Origin: Bacillus sp. 1780r2a1
GTDB taxonomy: Bacteria; Bacillota; Bacilli; Bacillales; Bacillaceae_H
Length of the DNA: 64,000 nt
NCBI GenBank assembly: GCA_024134725.1
Contig: CP099863.1
Span: forward strand, 2,227,501 to 2,291,500
Direction of reading: 5' to 3'
The notes under the pieces are model-generated. The model was not told the origin of the DNA and ran no database searches. It worked only from the letters and a program-made list of their open reading frames with translations. Position numbers and translations under genes: made by a program. Positions 50,483 to 58,409 of this stretch are shown in pieces. The stretch's first letter is position 1. Every line of letters starts with the position of its first letter.

Positions 50483-51226
50483 TTAAATAACCCGATCCGT
50501 GTGTAACTCTCCTATTTGTGATGATATCTTAAATCTTTCACCAGCATAAACAGAGATAACATACTCGAAAGGCTTATTGTTTGTAAGATACGTAACCGTT
50601 TTAATCAGCAGTAACGGTGCATTCTCTTTCAAATTTAGATAATTTGCTTCCTGCTCGTTTGCAAGTGTAGCTTCGACTGTTTGTTTCACATTACCAATCT
50701 TTACGTTGAAATTTTTTTCAATAAAGTTATGGAGTGAATCTTTAATATTCGCTTCGAGCGTGTAGTCCTTATAGTCAACGGGTAAAAAGACTGTTTCAAG
50801 GGCTACTGGCACGTCGTCTCCGTAGCGTATTCGCTTAATTGATATCACTTGTGAATCCTCACCCAGCGCTAAATTACGCTTAACTGATTTTGAAGGAATC
50901 ATTTGCTCAATCGATAAAATATTACTGCTAGGAACTTTTCCTTGCTGCTGCATCAATGATGTAAAGCTAGTAGCCGTGACTAATTTTTGTTCAATTTTTT
51001 TATCTAATACAAATGTTCCTACTCCTCTTTCTTTTGCCAAGTACCCTTCATCCACTAATTCTTGAATTCCTTGCCTTACGGTTAATCGACTTACTGAAAA
51101 TAACTCACAAAGCTTTTTCTCAGAGGGGATAGCATTTCCTGTTTTCCATTCTTTTGAAATAATTTTTTCTTTTATAATTTCTTTAATTTGATAATAGAGA
51201 GGAATAGAAGAGCTTTTATTAATCAT
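50483..51226 (-). CDS. GntR/HutC-family regulator with UTRA domain
   Basis: The 247-residue protein has a GntR winged helix at residues 1-75 (IPLYYQIKEIIKEKIISKEWKTGNAIPSEKKLCELFSVSRLTVRQGIQELVDEGYLAKERGVGTFV). A UTRA effector domain follows (VISIKRIRYGDDVPVALETVFLP, ENAPLLLIKTVTYLTNNKPFEY). UTRA regulators such as NagR/YvoA sense sugar phosphates. It is upstream of anmK and preceded by a palindrome at 51263-51280, so it may control itself, anmK and perhaps the PTS operon. AAAAGGAGAGTTTCAA gives the start. Confidence 0.9.
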   Translation of the reverse strand: MINKSSSIPLYYQIKEIIKEKIISKEWKTGNAIPSEKKLCELFSVSRLTVRQGIQELVDEGYLAKERGVGTFVLDKKIEQKLVTATSFTSLMQQQGKVPSSNILSIEQMIPSKSVKRNLALGEDSQVISIKRIRYGDDVPVALETVFLPVDYKDYTLEANIKDSLHNFIEKNFNVKIGNVKQTVEATLANEQEANYLNLKENAPLLLIKTVTYLTNNKPFEYVISVYAGERFKISSQIGELHTDRVI

Positions 51227-51262
51227 TTGAAACTCTCCTTTTGTTACGTAGTAATGTTGTGA

Positions 51263-51280
51263 AATGTTGATTTCAACATT
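51263..51280. promoter_or_regulatory. Palindromic operator in front of the GntR-anmK unit
   Basis: AATGTTGATTTCAACATT is an 8+2+8 palindrome located 37 bases before the GntR start and overlapping TTGACA/TTGAAA-like -35 sequences on the minus strand. Either the GntR or the RpiR regulator could bind it. Confidence 0.55.
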
Positions 51281-51296
51281 GTCAACGTACTCTTTT

Positions 51297-52160
51297 TTAC
51301 TTTTTATGTTTTTCCGTCAATTTAGCAACCGCATCTCTAGACTGGTGTATTTCTTCAATTGTATCTTCAAAGTAATTCGATACGTATGCATAAAACAAGA
51401 TATCAATTGTTAAGAATTGCGCAATCAACGACGTTGTGGCTGCGCTTCTATTCTTTGCTTCTGGTGCCCGAACGTGGTGCAGTGAAATATCAACCTTATT
51501 GGATAGTGTATTATGACCAAATCGTGAAAGTCCCACTGTCGTAATCCCCGACTCTTTCGCAATGTCTACAAGCTGGAGAACTTCTCTTGTCTCACCGCTA
51601 TTTGATACGCAAAAGAATAGTGCATTTTTGTTGGATGAAGCAAGAGCTGTTGCTGTAATGTGAGAGTCTTGATGAGCACTGATGACCTTTCCAACACGTA
51701 GCCACTTGTGAGAAATATCCTCGGCAACTAACCACGAAGCTCCTACACCATATACGTAAATAACCTGCGCTTCTTTAATGATTTTGATAAGTTCTAAAAT
51801 AGTTTTTTCCTGTAAGTTTAGAGCCGTTTCTTGAATGACTTGTATGGAATTGGATACAATTTTATCTTTTATGGACTCAATTGTTTCATTTGGTTCTATA
51901 TCATAAAAACCTGTTTTTTTATCCGTGGAGATATGGGAAGATAATGATACTTTTAATTCGGCAAAACTTCCAATTTCAATAGAGCGACAAAGTCTGGTTA
52001 CGGCTGAGCTACTTGCATCAGCATGTGCTGCCAACTCGTGAATTGTCATTCGAACGACTTGTTCTGGATGATCTAAAATATATTGTGCAACTTTCCGTTC
52101 TGATTTCGGGAGTTCGTATAATGAGCTCTCAATTCTTAATAAAACATTTACAGCATTCAC
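51297..52160 (-). CDS. MurR/RpiR-family regulator
   Basis: The 287-residue protein has an N-terminal HTH_6 domain (LPKSERKVAQYILDHPEQVVRMTIHELAAHADASSSAVTRLCRSI) and a SIS sugar-phosphate isomerase-like domain (VIYVYGVGASWLVAEDISHKWLRVG, FCVSNSGETREVLQLVDIAKESG). Family members such as MurR sense MurNAc-6-phosphate. It is the last gene of the run from the PTS IIB gene, 14 bases after the kinase. Being inside the amino-sugar operon it likely controls it. Precise ligand unknown. Confidence 0.88.
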   Translation of the reverse strand: MNAVNVLLRIESSLYELPKSERKVAQYILDHPEQVVRMTIHELAAHADASSSAVTRLCRSIEIGSFAELKVSLSSHISTDKKTGFYDIEPNETIESIKDKIVSNSIQVIQETALNLQEKTILELIKIIKEAQVIYVYGVGASWLVAEDISHKWLRVGKVISAHQDSHITATALASSNKNALFFCVSNSGETREVLQLVDIAKESGITTVGLSRFGHNTLSNKVDISLHHVRAPEAKNRSAATTSLIAQFLTIDILFYAYVSNYFEDTIEEIHQSRDAVAKLTEKHKK

Positions 52161-52174
52161 TATAAATCACTTCC

Positions 52175-53080
52175 TTAGCTTTCTCTTTTAATCTTGCTAC
52201 GCGCTAAGTAATAACCGCCTAACGTCGATGATTGGTCTTCTAATACAAATCCTACATCCAACTGATGGCTTTGAATCTCTTTTATAAATGCCTCTTGAAC
52301 CATAGAGATTTTAGTTAAAATACTTCCTTTAATAGCAATTTTTATACTATCATGAAAACCGCATTTTCGGTAAACAGAAAGCGTTACTTTAGCTAAATGT
52401 TCTCCTGCCTTTAACAGTAACGTTTGTGCAAAGTGATTTCCATTTTGTGCATGCTGTACAATTAACGGAACAAAAGCTGCAATTTCTGCTTTTGACGCAC
52501 TATAGATAAATTTTTTTATGTCAGCAATATTCTCATATTTCAATTGAGTTAAGATATCTTTGCTTAACAAGTTTATAGGCAAGCCTTCATCATATTCTCT
52601 AGTCATCTGAATAAATGCTTGTAAGGCAATCCAATAACCACTACCTTCATCTCCAAGAATATGTCCCCAACCACCTGAGAGATATCGAGAGCCCTGATGA
52701 ATACCTACACTTACAGATCCCGTACCTGAAATAGTTAAGATTCCATCTTCGCCTTTTAGGAGTGCAGCATGTGCAATTACCCCATCGTTTACGATTTCTA
52801 GAGGAACTTTAAACACTCCTTTTAAGGTTTCCTTTATCTTTTCCTTATGTTTAAAGCCTTCATACCCAGCAAGGCCCATATAAATAAAAGCGCAGTTGCC
52901 GTGAGGTAGTACCGACAAACATTTGTTTACAGCAGCAATAATATTAGAAGTAGCTTGTTCCTCATTGATTAATAAATTTCCATACCCAGCTTCTCCCTGG
53001 CTAAGTACCTTTCCATCTAAGGTGTAAGCAACCGCCTCTGTTTTTGTGCCTCCACCATCAACCCCAATAATAAAGTCCAC
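52175..53080 (-). CDS. BadF/BadG-type N-acetylglucosamine or MurNAc kinase
   Basis: The 301-residue protein shows the actin-like ATPase signatures of the BadF/NagK group: FIIGVDGGGTKTEAVAYT (phosphate 1), LTISGTGSVSVG (phosphate 2) and SGGWGHILGDEGSGYWIALQAF. Close relatives include eukaryote-type GlcNAc kinase and clostridial MurK, which phosphorylates both MurNAc and GlcNAc at C6. Placed between mupG and the RpiR regulator, it would phosphorylate the unphosphorylated sugar released by disaccharide cleavage. Specificity cannot be read from sequence. Confidence 0.85.
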   Translation of the reverse strand: MDFIIGVDGGGTKTEAVAYTLDGKVLSQGEAGYGNLLINEEQATSNIIAAVNKCLSVLPHGNCAFIYMGLAGYEGFKHKEKIKETLKGVFKVPLEIVNDGVIAHAALLKGEDGILTISGTGSVSVGIHQGSRYLSGGWGHILGDEGSGYWIALQAFIQMTREYDEGLPINLLSKDILTQLKYENIADIKKFIYSASKAEIAAFVPLIVQHAQNGNHFAQTLLLKAGEHLAKVTLSVYRKCGFHDSIKIAIKGSILTKISMVQEAFIKEIQSHQLDVGFVLEDQSSTLGGYYLARSKIKRES

Positions 53081-53164
53081 GTTATCTTCTCCTTTTATAT
53101 AATGAAAAGCGGAAGGAAACCTCTATTTTCCCCTCCGCATCACCACAGTGAAACACATTTGATT

Positions 53165-54250
53165 CTATCTGATTGAGAAAGCAAACTTCCCCCAAGGCTC
53201 TAAATAATCAAGCAAAAAGATTTCCTCTTCCACTATACGACCCACAACATTTGTTTTTCCAGAGTTCTCCATATCCTGTAGTGCAATCTGCAACTCACCT
53301 TTGTACTGGCCGTAAAGCTCGTTTTCAATTAGTAAATCGCCTCGCTTGATAGGAGGTGTATAAGTAGGTTTGAACTCTTCTGCTTTATATTTCACGCGTG
53401 ACTGAGTAGAGCGAATAAGATAATCAGACACATCGCCACGGTAAAAATGCGGCTCTTCTAAAACGATTTTTTTCTCTAAGTCCGTAATCGTTTCATGCAG
53501 CTGGATAGCAAAAGTTAGCTTTTCTTTGTTAATTTCACTCAGAGCCTGTAACTCTTCTTCAGAAGCATAAGCATTGGCAATGATTACTTCATCGATAAGA
53601 CCGGTAGCATATAAGTGCTTTGCTTGCGTAACAATCGGCAGTTCTCGGTGCATCTCCACCGTGCATAACCCTTCTGTCACTGGCCAAGGACCGAAAGTAG
53701 CATCATGCGAACTAATAAAAGCAGCGGTAGGAATATTATGTTCCTTAAACTGTTTGCTACATTTGACAAAGTGTTTATAGCTTAACCCTGCATAGCGGTG
53801 TGGATAAAAGTTATGCGAGCCCACTAAGTTGCTTACTTTTGGCTTGTAGGCCATAATGTTATCCAAATAGCTTGTAGCATTGCTCATAGGAATTTCAATT
53901 TTCAAATCATAGGGATTATACGTCATCATAGATTCTTCATTTCCTGTAAAACCCATGTCTAAGCGCAAGCCCCAAACACCTAACTCGTGAAAGAAGGACA
54001 AGTCATTGTAAGAAATGCCAAGCTGATTAAAAATACGAGGAGCAATGTCCACCATCACTTCCATCCCCAGCTCGTTAGCATAATCAATGCTTTCTTTAAA
54101 GCTCTTCATGACTTTCTCTTTATCCCCTTCTACTGAAAGTAAACAAGTGAAGATTTTTTTAAATCCGTACTGATGTGCCAAAGCAATGTACGCTTTATCT
54201 TTTTCTACCGTTGAATGTTCCGGATAAATGGAAATACCTAGTTTTTTCAT
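53165..54250 (-). CDS. mupG: MupG-like 6-phospho-N-acetylmuramidase (DUF871)
   Basis: The 361-residue protein matches DUF871: MKKLGISIYPEHSTVEKDKAYI at the start, MEVMVDIAPRIFNQLGISY, GLRLDMGFTG, NLVGSHNFYPHRYAGLSYKHF and a C-terminal beta domain with NVVGRIVEEEIFLLDYLEPWGKFAF. MupG of S. aureus hydrolyses MurNAc-6-phosphate-GlcNAc in the cytoplasm. The TIM-barrel Asp/His/Arg residues in these motifs are intact. Its place beside a PTS and a sugar kinase supports cleavage of an imported phospho-disaccharide. Substrate identity is inferred from the family. Confidence 0.85.
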   Translation of the reverse strand: MKKLGISIYPEHSTVEKDKAYIALAHQYGFKKIFTCLLSVEGDKEKVMKSFKESIDYANELGMEVMVDIAPRIFNQLGISYNDLSFFHELGVWGLRLDMGFTGNEESMMTYNPYDLKIEIPMSNATSYLDNIMAYKPKVSNLVGSHNFYPHRYAGLSYKHFVKCSKQFKEHNIPTAAFISSHDATFGPWPVTEGLCTVEMHRELPIVTQAKHLYATGLIDEVIIANAYASEEELQALSEINKEKLTFAIQLHETITDLEKKIVLEEPHFYRGDVSDYLIRSTQSRVKYKAEEFKPTYTPPIKRGDLLIENELYGQYKGELQIALQDMENSGKTNVVGRIVEEEIFLLDYLEPWGKFAFSIR

Positions 54251-54282
54251 TGCAGATTCCGCCTCTCCTGATATGCTTTTTC

Positions 54283-54612
54283 TTATGTACGAGATACTTT
54301 TTTGACGATTCGAATCATATGTTCAATTAACTTTTGTTCACTGATAGCCGTCATTAAGTGATCTTGAGCGTGAATCATGAGCAGCGTTTTATCTGCAGGG
54401 TTCCCATTAAGCTCTGCTTGAATAAGCTTTGTTTGCGTTTTATGCGCTAATCCTAGTTCATCTGACGCTTCTTTAATCAAACGTTCTGCATCTTCAAACT
54501 TTAGCTCTTCAGCCGCTTCAAGCGCTTCATACGCTAAGCTTCGTGCGTTTCCTGCGTGTGAGATAATCTCGAAGATTTCCATTTCGTTGTTATGGCTTAA
54601 TTCTGTTGTCAT
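54283..54612 (-). CDS. PTS lactose/cellobiose-family IIA component
   Basis: The 109-residue all-helical protein has the lactose-family IIA pattern: EIFEIISHAGNARSLAYEALEAAEEL, EASDELGLAHKTQTKLIQAEL, and the active-site stretch HAQDHLMTAI (residues 81-90) with the phosphorylated His and metal-binding Asp. It accepts phosphate from HPr and passes it to the IIB encoded at 57722-58030. GH4 and mupG flank it. GGGGGATTCACCA precedes the ATG. Confidence 0.9.
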   Translation of the reverse strand: MTTELSHNNEMEIFEIISHAGNARSLAYEALEAAEELKFEDAERLIKEASDELGLAHKTQTKLIQAELNGNPADKTLLMIHAQDHLMTAISEQKLIEHMIRIVKKVSRT

Positions 54613-54678
54613 TGGTGAATCCCCCTAAAGTTATCATTTTAATAGTATGAGTGAAAAACCTAATCAAGTTAGGAGCTA

Positions 54679-56022
54679 TTAGTGTTGTTTAACATGCTCT
54701 TTTGATTGATTAAAAAAGGCTGGTAAATACGGTTCATGTGCTTCTAAAAGAGACTGAAGCACGCGCTCAGCCATCTCATCACTTGGAATTAATGGATTGA
54801 TTGTTAATGCTAGCAATGCCTTTTCATACGAGCCGGTAACGGCTGCTTCTGCACCGAGTCTCTCAAATGATTTAATTTGCTGTACAAGACCTTGAAGGTG
54901 TACAGGCAATTCTCCAACCGTAATAGGAATTGGACCATTTTTTGTCACAATGCAGTTAACTTCTACTGCTGATAAATAGTCAATCTGTTGAATCGCACCT
55001 TTATTTTGCACGTTTAATACTTGAACATCTTTTTTATCATTATAAATAGAAGAGATAACGTTACAAGCTGCATCGCTATAGTAAGCACCACCACGCTGCT
55101 CTAACTGTGGAGGCTTGATGGTTAAGGTAGGATCTTTATAAAGCTCAAACAATTCTTCTTCTAATTTTTTCACAACTTCTGCTCTTGTTTTACCATTCTT
55201 AAACGCTTCCAATTCTTCATCCAATATATCCTTAGTTTTGTAGTAGTAGCGGTGATATGGACATGGTACAGCTCCCAATGCTTTTAAGAACTGCTGATTC
55301 CATGGAAGCGGAGCAATATTTTTCATGCTTAATTGAATAGCTGGGTCCCCGAGCATCTCAAGAACTTTTTCTGTAACATCTTGGTCATCTAAGTAGACAT
55401 GTAATCCAAAAAGCATATGGTTTAAGCCGGCAAATTCAATATAGACACGCTCCATCTCAACATCTAGCATTTTAGAAATAGATAGGTGCATATTAAACGG
55501 GACGTTGCATACGCCAATAACTTTCTTGTGAGCGCTATAGCGTAAAAGAGCTTCCGTTACCATTCCGGCTGGATTTGTAAAATTAATAAGCCAGGCATCT
55601 GGACAAAGTTCCTGCATTTCTTCCGTAATTTCTAGAAGTATAGGAATTGTTCTCAATCCTTTAAACAACCCACCAGCACCGTTTGTTTCTTGACCAATCA
55701 TTCCCATCTCAAGCGGAATGCGCTCGTCTTTTATTCGTGCATCCAGTAAACCAACCCTCATTTGAGTTGTGACAAAATCTGCATTCTTTAGCGCTTGACG
55801 GCGATCTAGCGTAATATGTACATCAATAGGAACGCCCGCTTTCTTTACCATTCTCTTTGCTAATTCCCCTACAATTTCAAGCTTTTCTTTTCCCGCTTCA
55901 ATATCTACTAGCCATAATTCTTTGATTGGCAGCTCATGATATCGTTTAATGAATCCCTCTACTAGCTCTGGCGTATAGCTAGAGCCTCCTCCAATGGTAA
56001 CGACTTTAAGTCCTTTCTCCAT
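54679..56022 (-). CDS. GH4 6-phospho-beta-glycosidase
   Basis: From ATG 56022 (GGGGTGTCAAGG upstream) the enzyme has 447 residues. GLKVVTIGGGSSYTPELVEG is the NAD-binding loop of GH4. TTQMRVGLLDARIKDERIPLEMGMIGQETNGAGGLFKGLRTIP, LINFTNPAGMVTEALLRYS and VPFNMH, FAGLNH carry the metal and catalytic residues. Family members LicH and ChbF act on phosphorylated cellobiose or chitobiose through NAD and Mn. In this setting a GlcNAc-containing phospho-disaccharide is as likely as cellobiose-6-phosphate. The 18 upstream codons overlap the preceding gene and lack a ribosome site. Confidence 0.9.
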   Translation of the reverse strand: MEKGLKVVTIGGGSSYTPELVEGFIKRYHELPIKELWLVDIEAGKEKLEIVGELAKRMVKKAGVPIDVHITLDRRQALKNADFVTTQMRVGLLDARIKDERIPLEMGMIGQETNGAGGLFKGLRTIPILLEITEEMQELCPDAWLINFTNPAGMVTEALLRYSAHKKVIGVCNVPFNMHLSISKMLDVEMERVYIEFAGLNHMLFGLHVYLDDQDVTEKVLEMLGDPAIQLSMKNIAPLPWNQQFLKALGAVPCPYHRYYYKTKDILDEELEAFKNGKTRAEVVKKLEEELFELYKDPTLTIKPPQLEQRGGAYYSDAACNVISSIYNDKKDVQVLNVQNKGAIQQIDYLSAVEVNCIVTKNGPIPITVGELPVHLQGLVQQIKSFERLGAEAAVTGSYEKALLALTINPLIPSDEMAERVLQSLLEAHEPYLPAFFNQSKEHVKQH

Positions 56023-56041
56023 CCTTGACACCCCTTGTTTT

Positions 56042-56326
56042 TCATTTATAAACAATAAAATAACCAGCGATTGCACTTAAAAACAGCAGTGAGAAAAATA
56101 AGGTATAACATTGCTTCTTACCTTTGATCTTACCTTCAACAACACTAAGAATGAACGTTAAACTACCGCTAATGGCGAACATGTTACCAATATAAAGAGC
56201 ATGATTATACCCAACACCCAGCGCGCTCATCACATAGTTAAAAATAAGATTAAAGATAAGAATAAAACCAAAGAATAAAAATGCGCTTCTATAGCTAAAA
56301 AAATGAATCCCAGATGTATTGTTCAC
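56042..56326 (-). CDS. Three-helix membrane protein of the PTS operon, unknown function
   Basis: A GTG start at 56326 behind GGGGAGGAAAC yields 94 residues. Three hydrophobic helices (SAFLFFGFILIFNLIFNYVMSAL, ALYIGNMFAISGSLTFILSVV, LFFSLLFLSAIAGYFIVY) are joined by short loops. The ATG 16 codons upstream would translate through the ribosome site. It lies between the IIC and GH4 genes. I do not know a family for it; the position suggests a transporter accessory role. Confidence 0.6.
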   Translation of the reverse strand: MNNTSGIHFFSYRSAFLFFGFILIFNLIFNYVMSALGVGYNHALYIGNMFAISGSLTFILSVVEGKIKGKKQCYTLFFSLLFLSAIAGYFIVYK

Positions 56327-56391
56327 CGTTTCCTCCCCTAAATTCAACGTAGGAAGTATGAAGTAAACACTCATACTTCCTATCGTTTCAT

Positions 56392-57681
56392 TTATAAAGC
56401 AATATTATTTTCTTTCGACGTCTCAATCGTTCCTTCTTGTTCAACTAATTTTCTATCATACATTTTAAAGAACGGAAGATAGATAAAGAACGAAATTGCA
56501 ATATTAGTTAAGCATAAAACAATCGCTCGCCAATCTCCTCCCGTTGACAAGTACGCACCAATTGGAGCTGGTAACGTCCAAGGCACCATTACATACGTTG
56601 GATTTACCAGACCCATAGCCGTGGCAACGTAAGCTACTGTTGCGCCAACTAAAGGCGTAACAATAAATGGGATAATTAAAATTGGGTTTAATACGATTGG
56701 TGTTCCGAAAATAACCGGTTCGTTAATGTTAAAAATACTAGGAATGATCGTTGCTCTTCCTAAAGTCTTACTGTATTTTGATTTCGCCGCAATTAGCATT
56801 GCTAATACTAAGCCAATCGTTGCACCAGATCCTCCAATCCAAATAAACCATTGGAAAAATGTTTCAGGTGCTACGTGAGGAATCGCTTTTCCAGCTGCTA
56901 CTGCTGCAGAATTGTTCGCTAGATAAACTTCCCATACCGGTCTAGCTACTGCACCTACAACCGATACGCCATGAATACCAAATGACCAGAAGAACGTAAT
57001 TAAAAATACTGGAATCAATACGCCAGGAAGTGTATCTCCCGCTTTAATGAGCGGTGCTACTGCTTTATCTACCAGCGAATGCATGTCAATGTTAAACGTA
57101 ACCGTAATAATCGTCATGATAACCAGTACAATGGTTACTGGTATTAAAGCTTCAAATGAACGTGCTACTGATGTAGGTACTGAATCAGGCATTTTAATCG
57201 TGACATTTTTTGCTTTACAGAACCTCAATACTTCAACAGAAAAGATTGAAACAAGCATTCCAACGAACAAACCGTGTCCTCCTAGATTTGTCATTGGCAA
57301 TACGAACCCAATGTTTTCCACTGTTTCAATACCTATTGTGAATAGGAAAGATGCTACTGATAAAAGACCGCCAGATAGCGGATCTAGTTTATAGCTTTGC
57401 GAAAGGCTATACCCAATTCCAAACGTTATGTATAGCGTCATGATAAACATCGTTAAGCGATATGGAATTAAGATTTCCGCTGCGTGTTTAGCTGCCCATT
57501 CCCCTAATGCTGAATCAGCTGCAACTGGTGGAAATGCGATGATAAGAAACAAGCTTCCAAAAATGATAAACGGTAAAGCCGAAACTACCCCATCCCTTAT
57601 CGCTCGCAAGTGCTTTTGTTCAGATAATTTAGCCATAGGCGTTGATAAATTATTCTCTAAAAAAGCAACAAACTTGTTCAT
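56392..57681 (-). CDS. PTS lactose/cellobiose-family IIC permease
   Basis: The 429-residue membrane protein follows the CelB/LicC pattern: LRAIRDGVVSALPFIIFGSLFLIIAF near the N-terminus, LPGVLIPVFLITFFWSFGIHGVSVVGAV, and INEPVIFGTPIVLNPILIIPFIVTPLVGATV, the sugar-binding loop. About ten helices. It imports a beta-linked disaccharide with concomitant phosphorylation by the separate IIB. Gene order IIB-IIC-(membrane protein)-GH4-IIA resembles lic/chb operons. The sugar is not determined by sequence; neighbours favour an amino-sugar disaccharide. Confidence 0.92.
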   Translation of the reverse strand: MNKFVAFLENNLSTPMAKLSEQKHLRAIRDGVVSALPFIIFGSLFLIIAFPPVAADSALGEWAAKHAAEILIPYRLTMFIMTLYITFGIGYSLSQSYKLDPLSGGLLSVASFLFTIGIETVENIGFVLPMTNLGGHGLFVGMLVSIFSVEVLRFCKAKNVTIKMPDSVPTSVARSFEALIPVTIVLVIMTIITVTFNIDMHSLVDKAVAPLIKAGDTLPGVLIPVFLITFFWSFGIHGVSVVGAVARPVWEVYLANNSAAVAAGKAIPHVAPETFFQWFIWIGGSGATIGLVLAMLIAAKSKYSKTLGRATIIPSIFNINEPVIFGTPIVLNPILIIPFIVTPLVGATVAYVATAMGLVNPTYVMVPWTLPAPIGAYLSTGGDWRAIVLCLTNIAISFFIYLPFFKMYDRKLVEQEGTIETSKENNIAL

Positions 57682-57721
57682 GTATTATTTTCCCCTTTGT
57701 TTAATTAATAGTTACATACAT

Positions 57722-58030
57722 TTATTTGCTTACAAGCTCGTTAACTAGCTTTAATAGAGTAGGTCCTCCAAGCGGACTGTATGCTTGTGGCGGAATAACC
57801 TGACAAGGAACTCCAGCTTCATCAGCAGACTGCTTAAATGTATCAAAACGATGTCTCACTTGAGGTGCTACCATTGAAACATCCCACCCGTTACGAACCT
57901 CTGCATCAAACTCTTGAGTGCCTACTGCTAGAACTTCTAAATCAATATTATGTTTTTTACCTTCATTTTTTAAAGCGTTTACAACAATTGCACTGGACAT
58001 TCCACCTGCACATACAAACAATACTTTCAT
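57722..58030 (-). CDS. PTS lactose/cellobiose-family IIB component
   Basis: The 102-residue protein begins MKVLFVCAGGMSSAIVVNAL, with the phosphorylated Cys7 in the CAGGMSS loop of cellobiose-family IIB. VSMVAPQVRHRFDTFKQ and the end GPTLLKLVNELVSK complete the family pattern. It is the first structural gene of the operon, with GGGGAGGAATTAAGA as ribosome site, downstream of a 230-base leader containing a small reading frame and a cre-like box. Confidence 0.92.
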   Translation of the reverse strand: MKVLFVCAGGMSSAIVVNALKNEGKKHNIDLEVLAVGTQEFDAEVRNGWDVSMVAPQVRHRFDTFKQSADEAGVPCQVIPPQAYSPLGGPTLLKLVNELVSK

Positions 58031-58134
58031 TCTTAATTCCTCCCCAATACTTTTATCAGAATTGTTAAAACCCTGAGATATTCATGATAAATCTAGCAAT
58101 AACTTTACTCTTTCTTAACTCTTTGTAGCGAAGC

Positions 58135-58194
58135 TTATCTTAAAACGTTAACTAGATGCTTTCTATGCTGTAATGTGGAATCAACCCCTATCAT
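58135..58194 (-). CDS. Putative 19-residue leader peptide of the PTS operon
   Basis: ATG at 58194 follows GGTGGAGGTGA closely and encodes MIGVDSTLQHRKHLVNVLR before TAA. It lies inside the long leader between the promoter at 58270-58298 and the IIB gene. Shine-Dalgarno quality is excellent though spacing is short. Function, if any, is unknown. Confidence 0.4.
   Translation of the reverse strand: MIGVDSTLQHRKHLVNVLR
58140..58153. promoter_or_regulatory. cre-like box in the PTS operon leader
   Basis: TTAAAACGTTAACT matches TGWAANCGNTNNCA at 12 of 14 positions. It lies about 115 bases downstream of the predicted transcription start, where CcpA could act as a roadblock. Confidence 0.5.
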
Positions 58195-58269
58195 TCACCT
58201 CCACCAAATGATGTAGCAACAGGCATCGCTAGTTCAAAGAGATATTGCTAACTTTTATCTTTAATTGAA

Positions 58270-58298
58270 AATATATCATTTTTAAAATTAATTATCAA
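58270..58298 (-). promoter_or_regulatory. Promoter of the PTS/amino-sugar operon
   Basis: On the minus strand, TTGATA (58293-58298) and TATATT (58270-58275) are exactly 17 bases apart in the very AT-rich divergent region. Transcription would start near 58263, leaving a leader of about 230 bases. Confidence 0.65.
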
Positions 58299-58359
58299 TG
58301 TATTTTATATTTTTTAAAAATAAATTTTAATTAGTCTATCAATCTAGTAACTTGTAAAG

Positions 58360-58385
58360 TATAATATCTATTGAAAACGCTAACA
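58360..58385 (+). promoter_or_regulatory. -10 box and perfect cre site of the GHL10 gene
   Basis: TATAAT (58360-58365) is followed at the expected start site by TGAAAACGCTAACA (58372-58385), a 14 of 14 match to the cre consensus. The -35 region is weak. CcpA should repress this gene strongly in rich sugar. Confidence 0.75.
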
Positions 58386-58409
58386 ACTTTATAGAAATGA
58401 GGTTATAAG

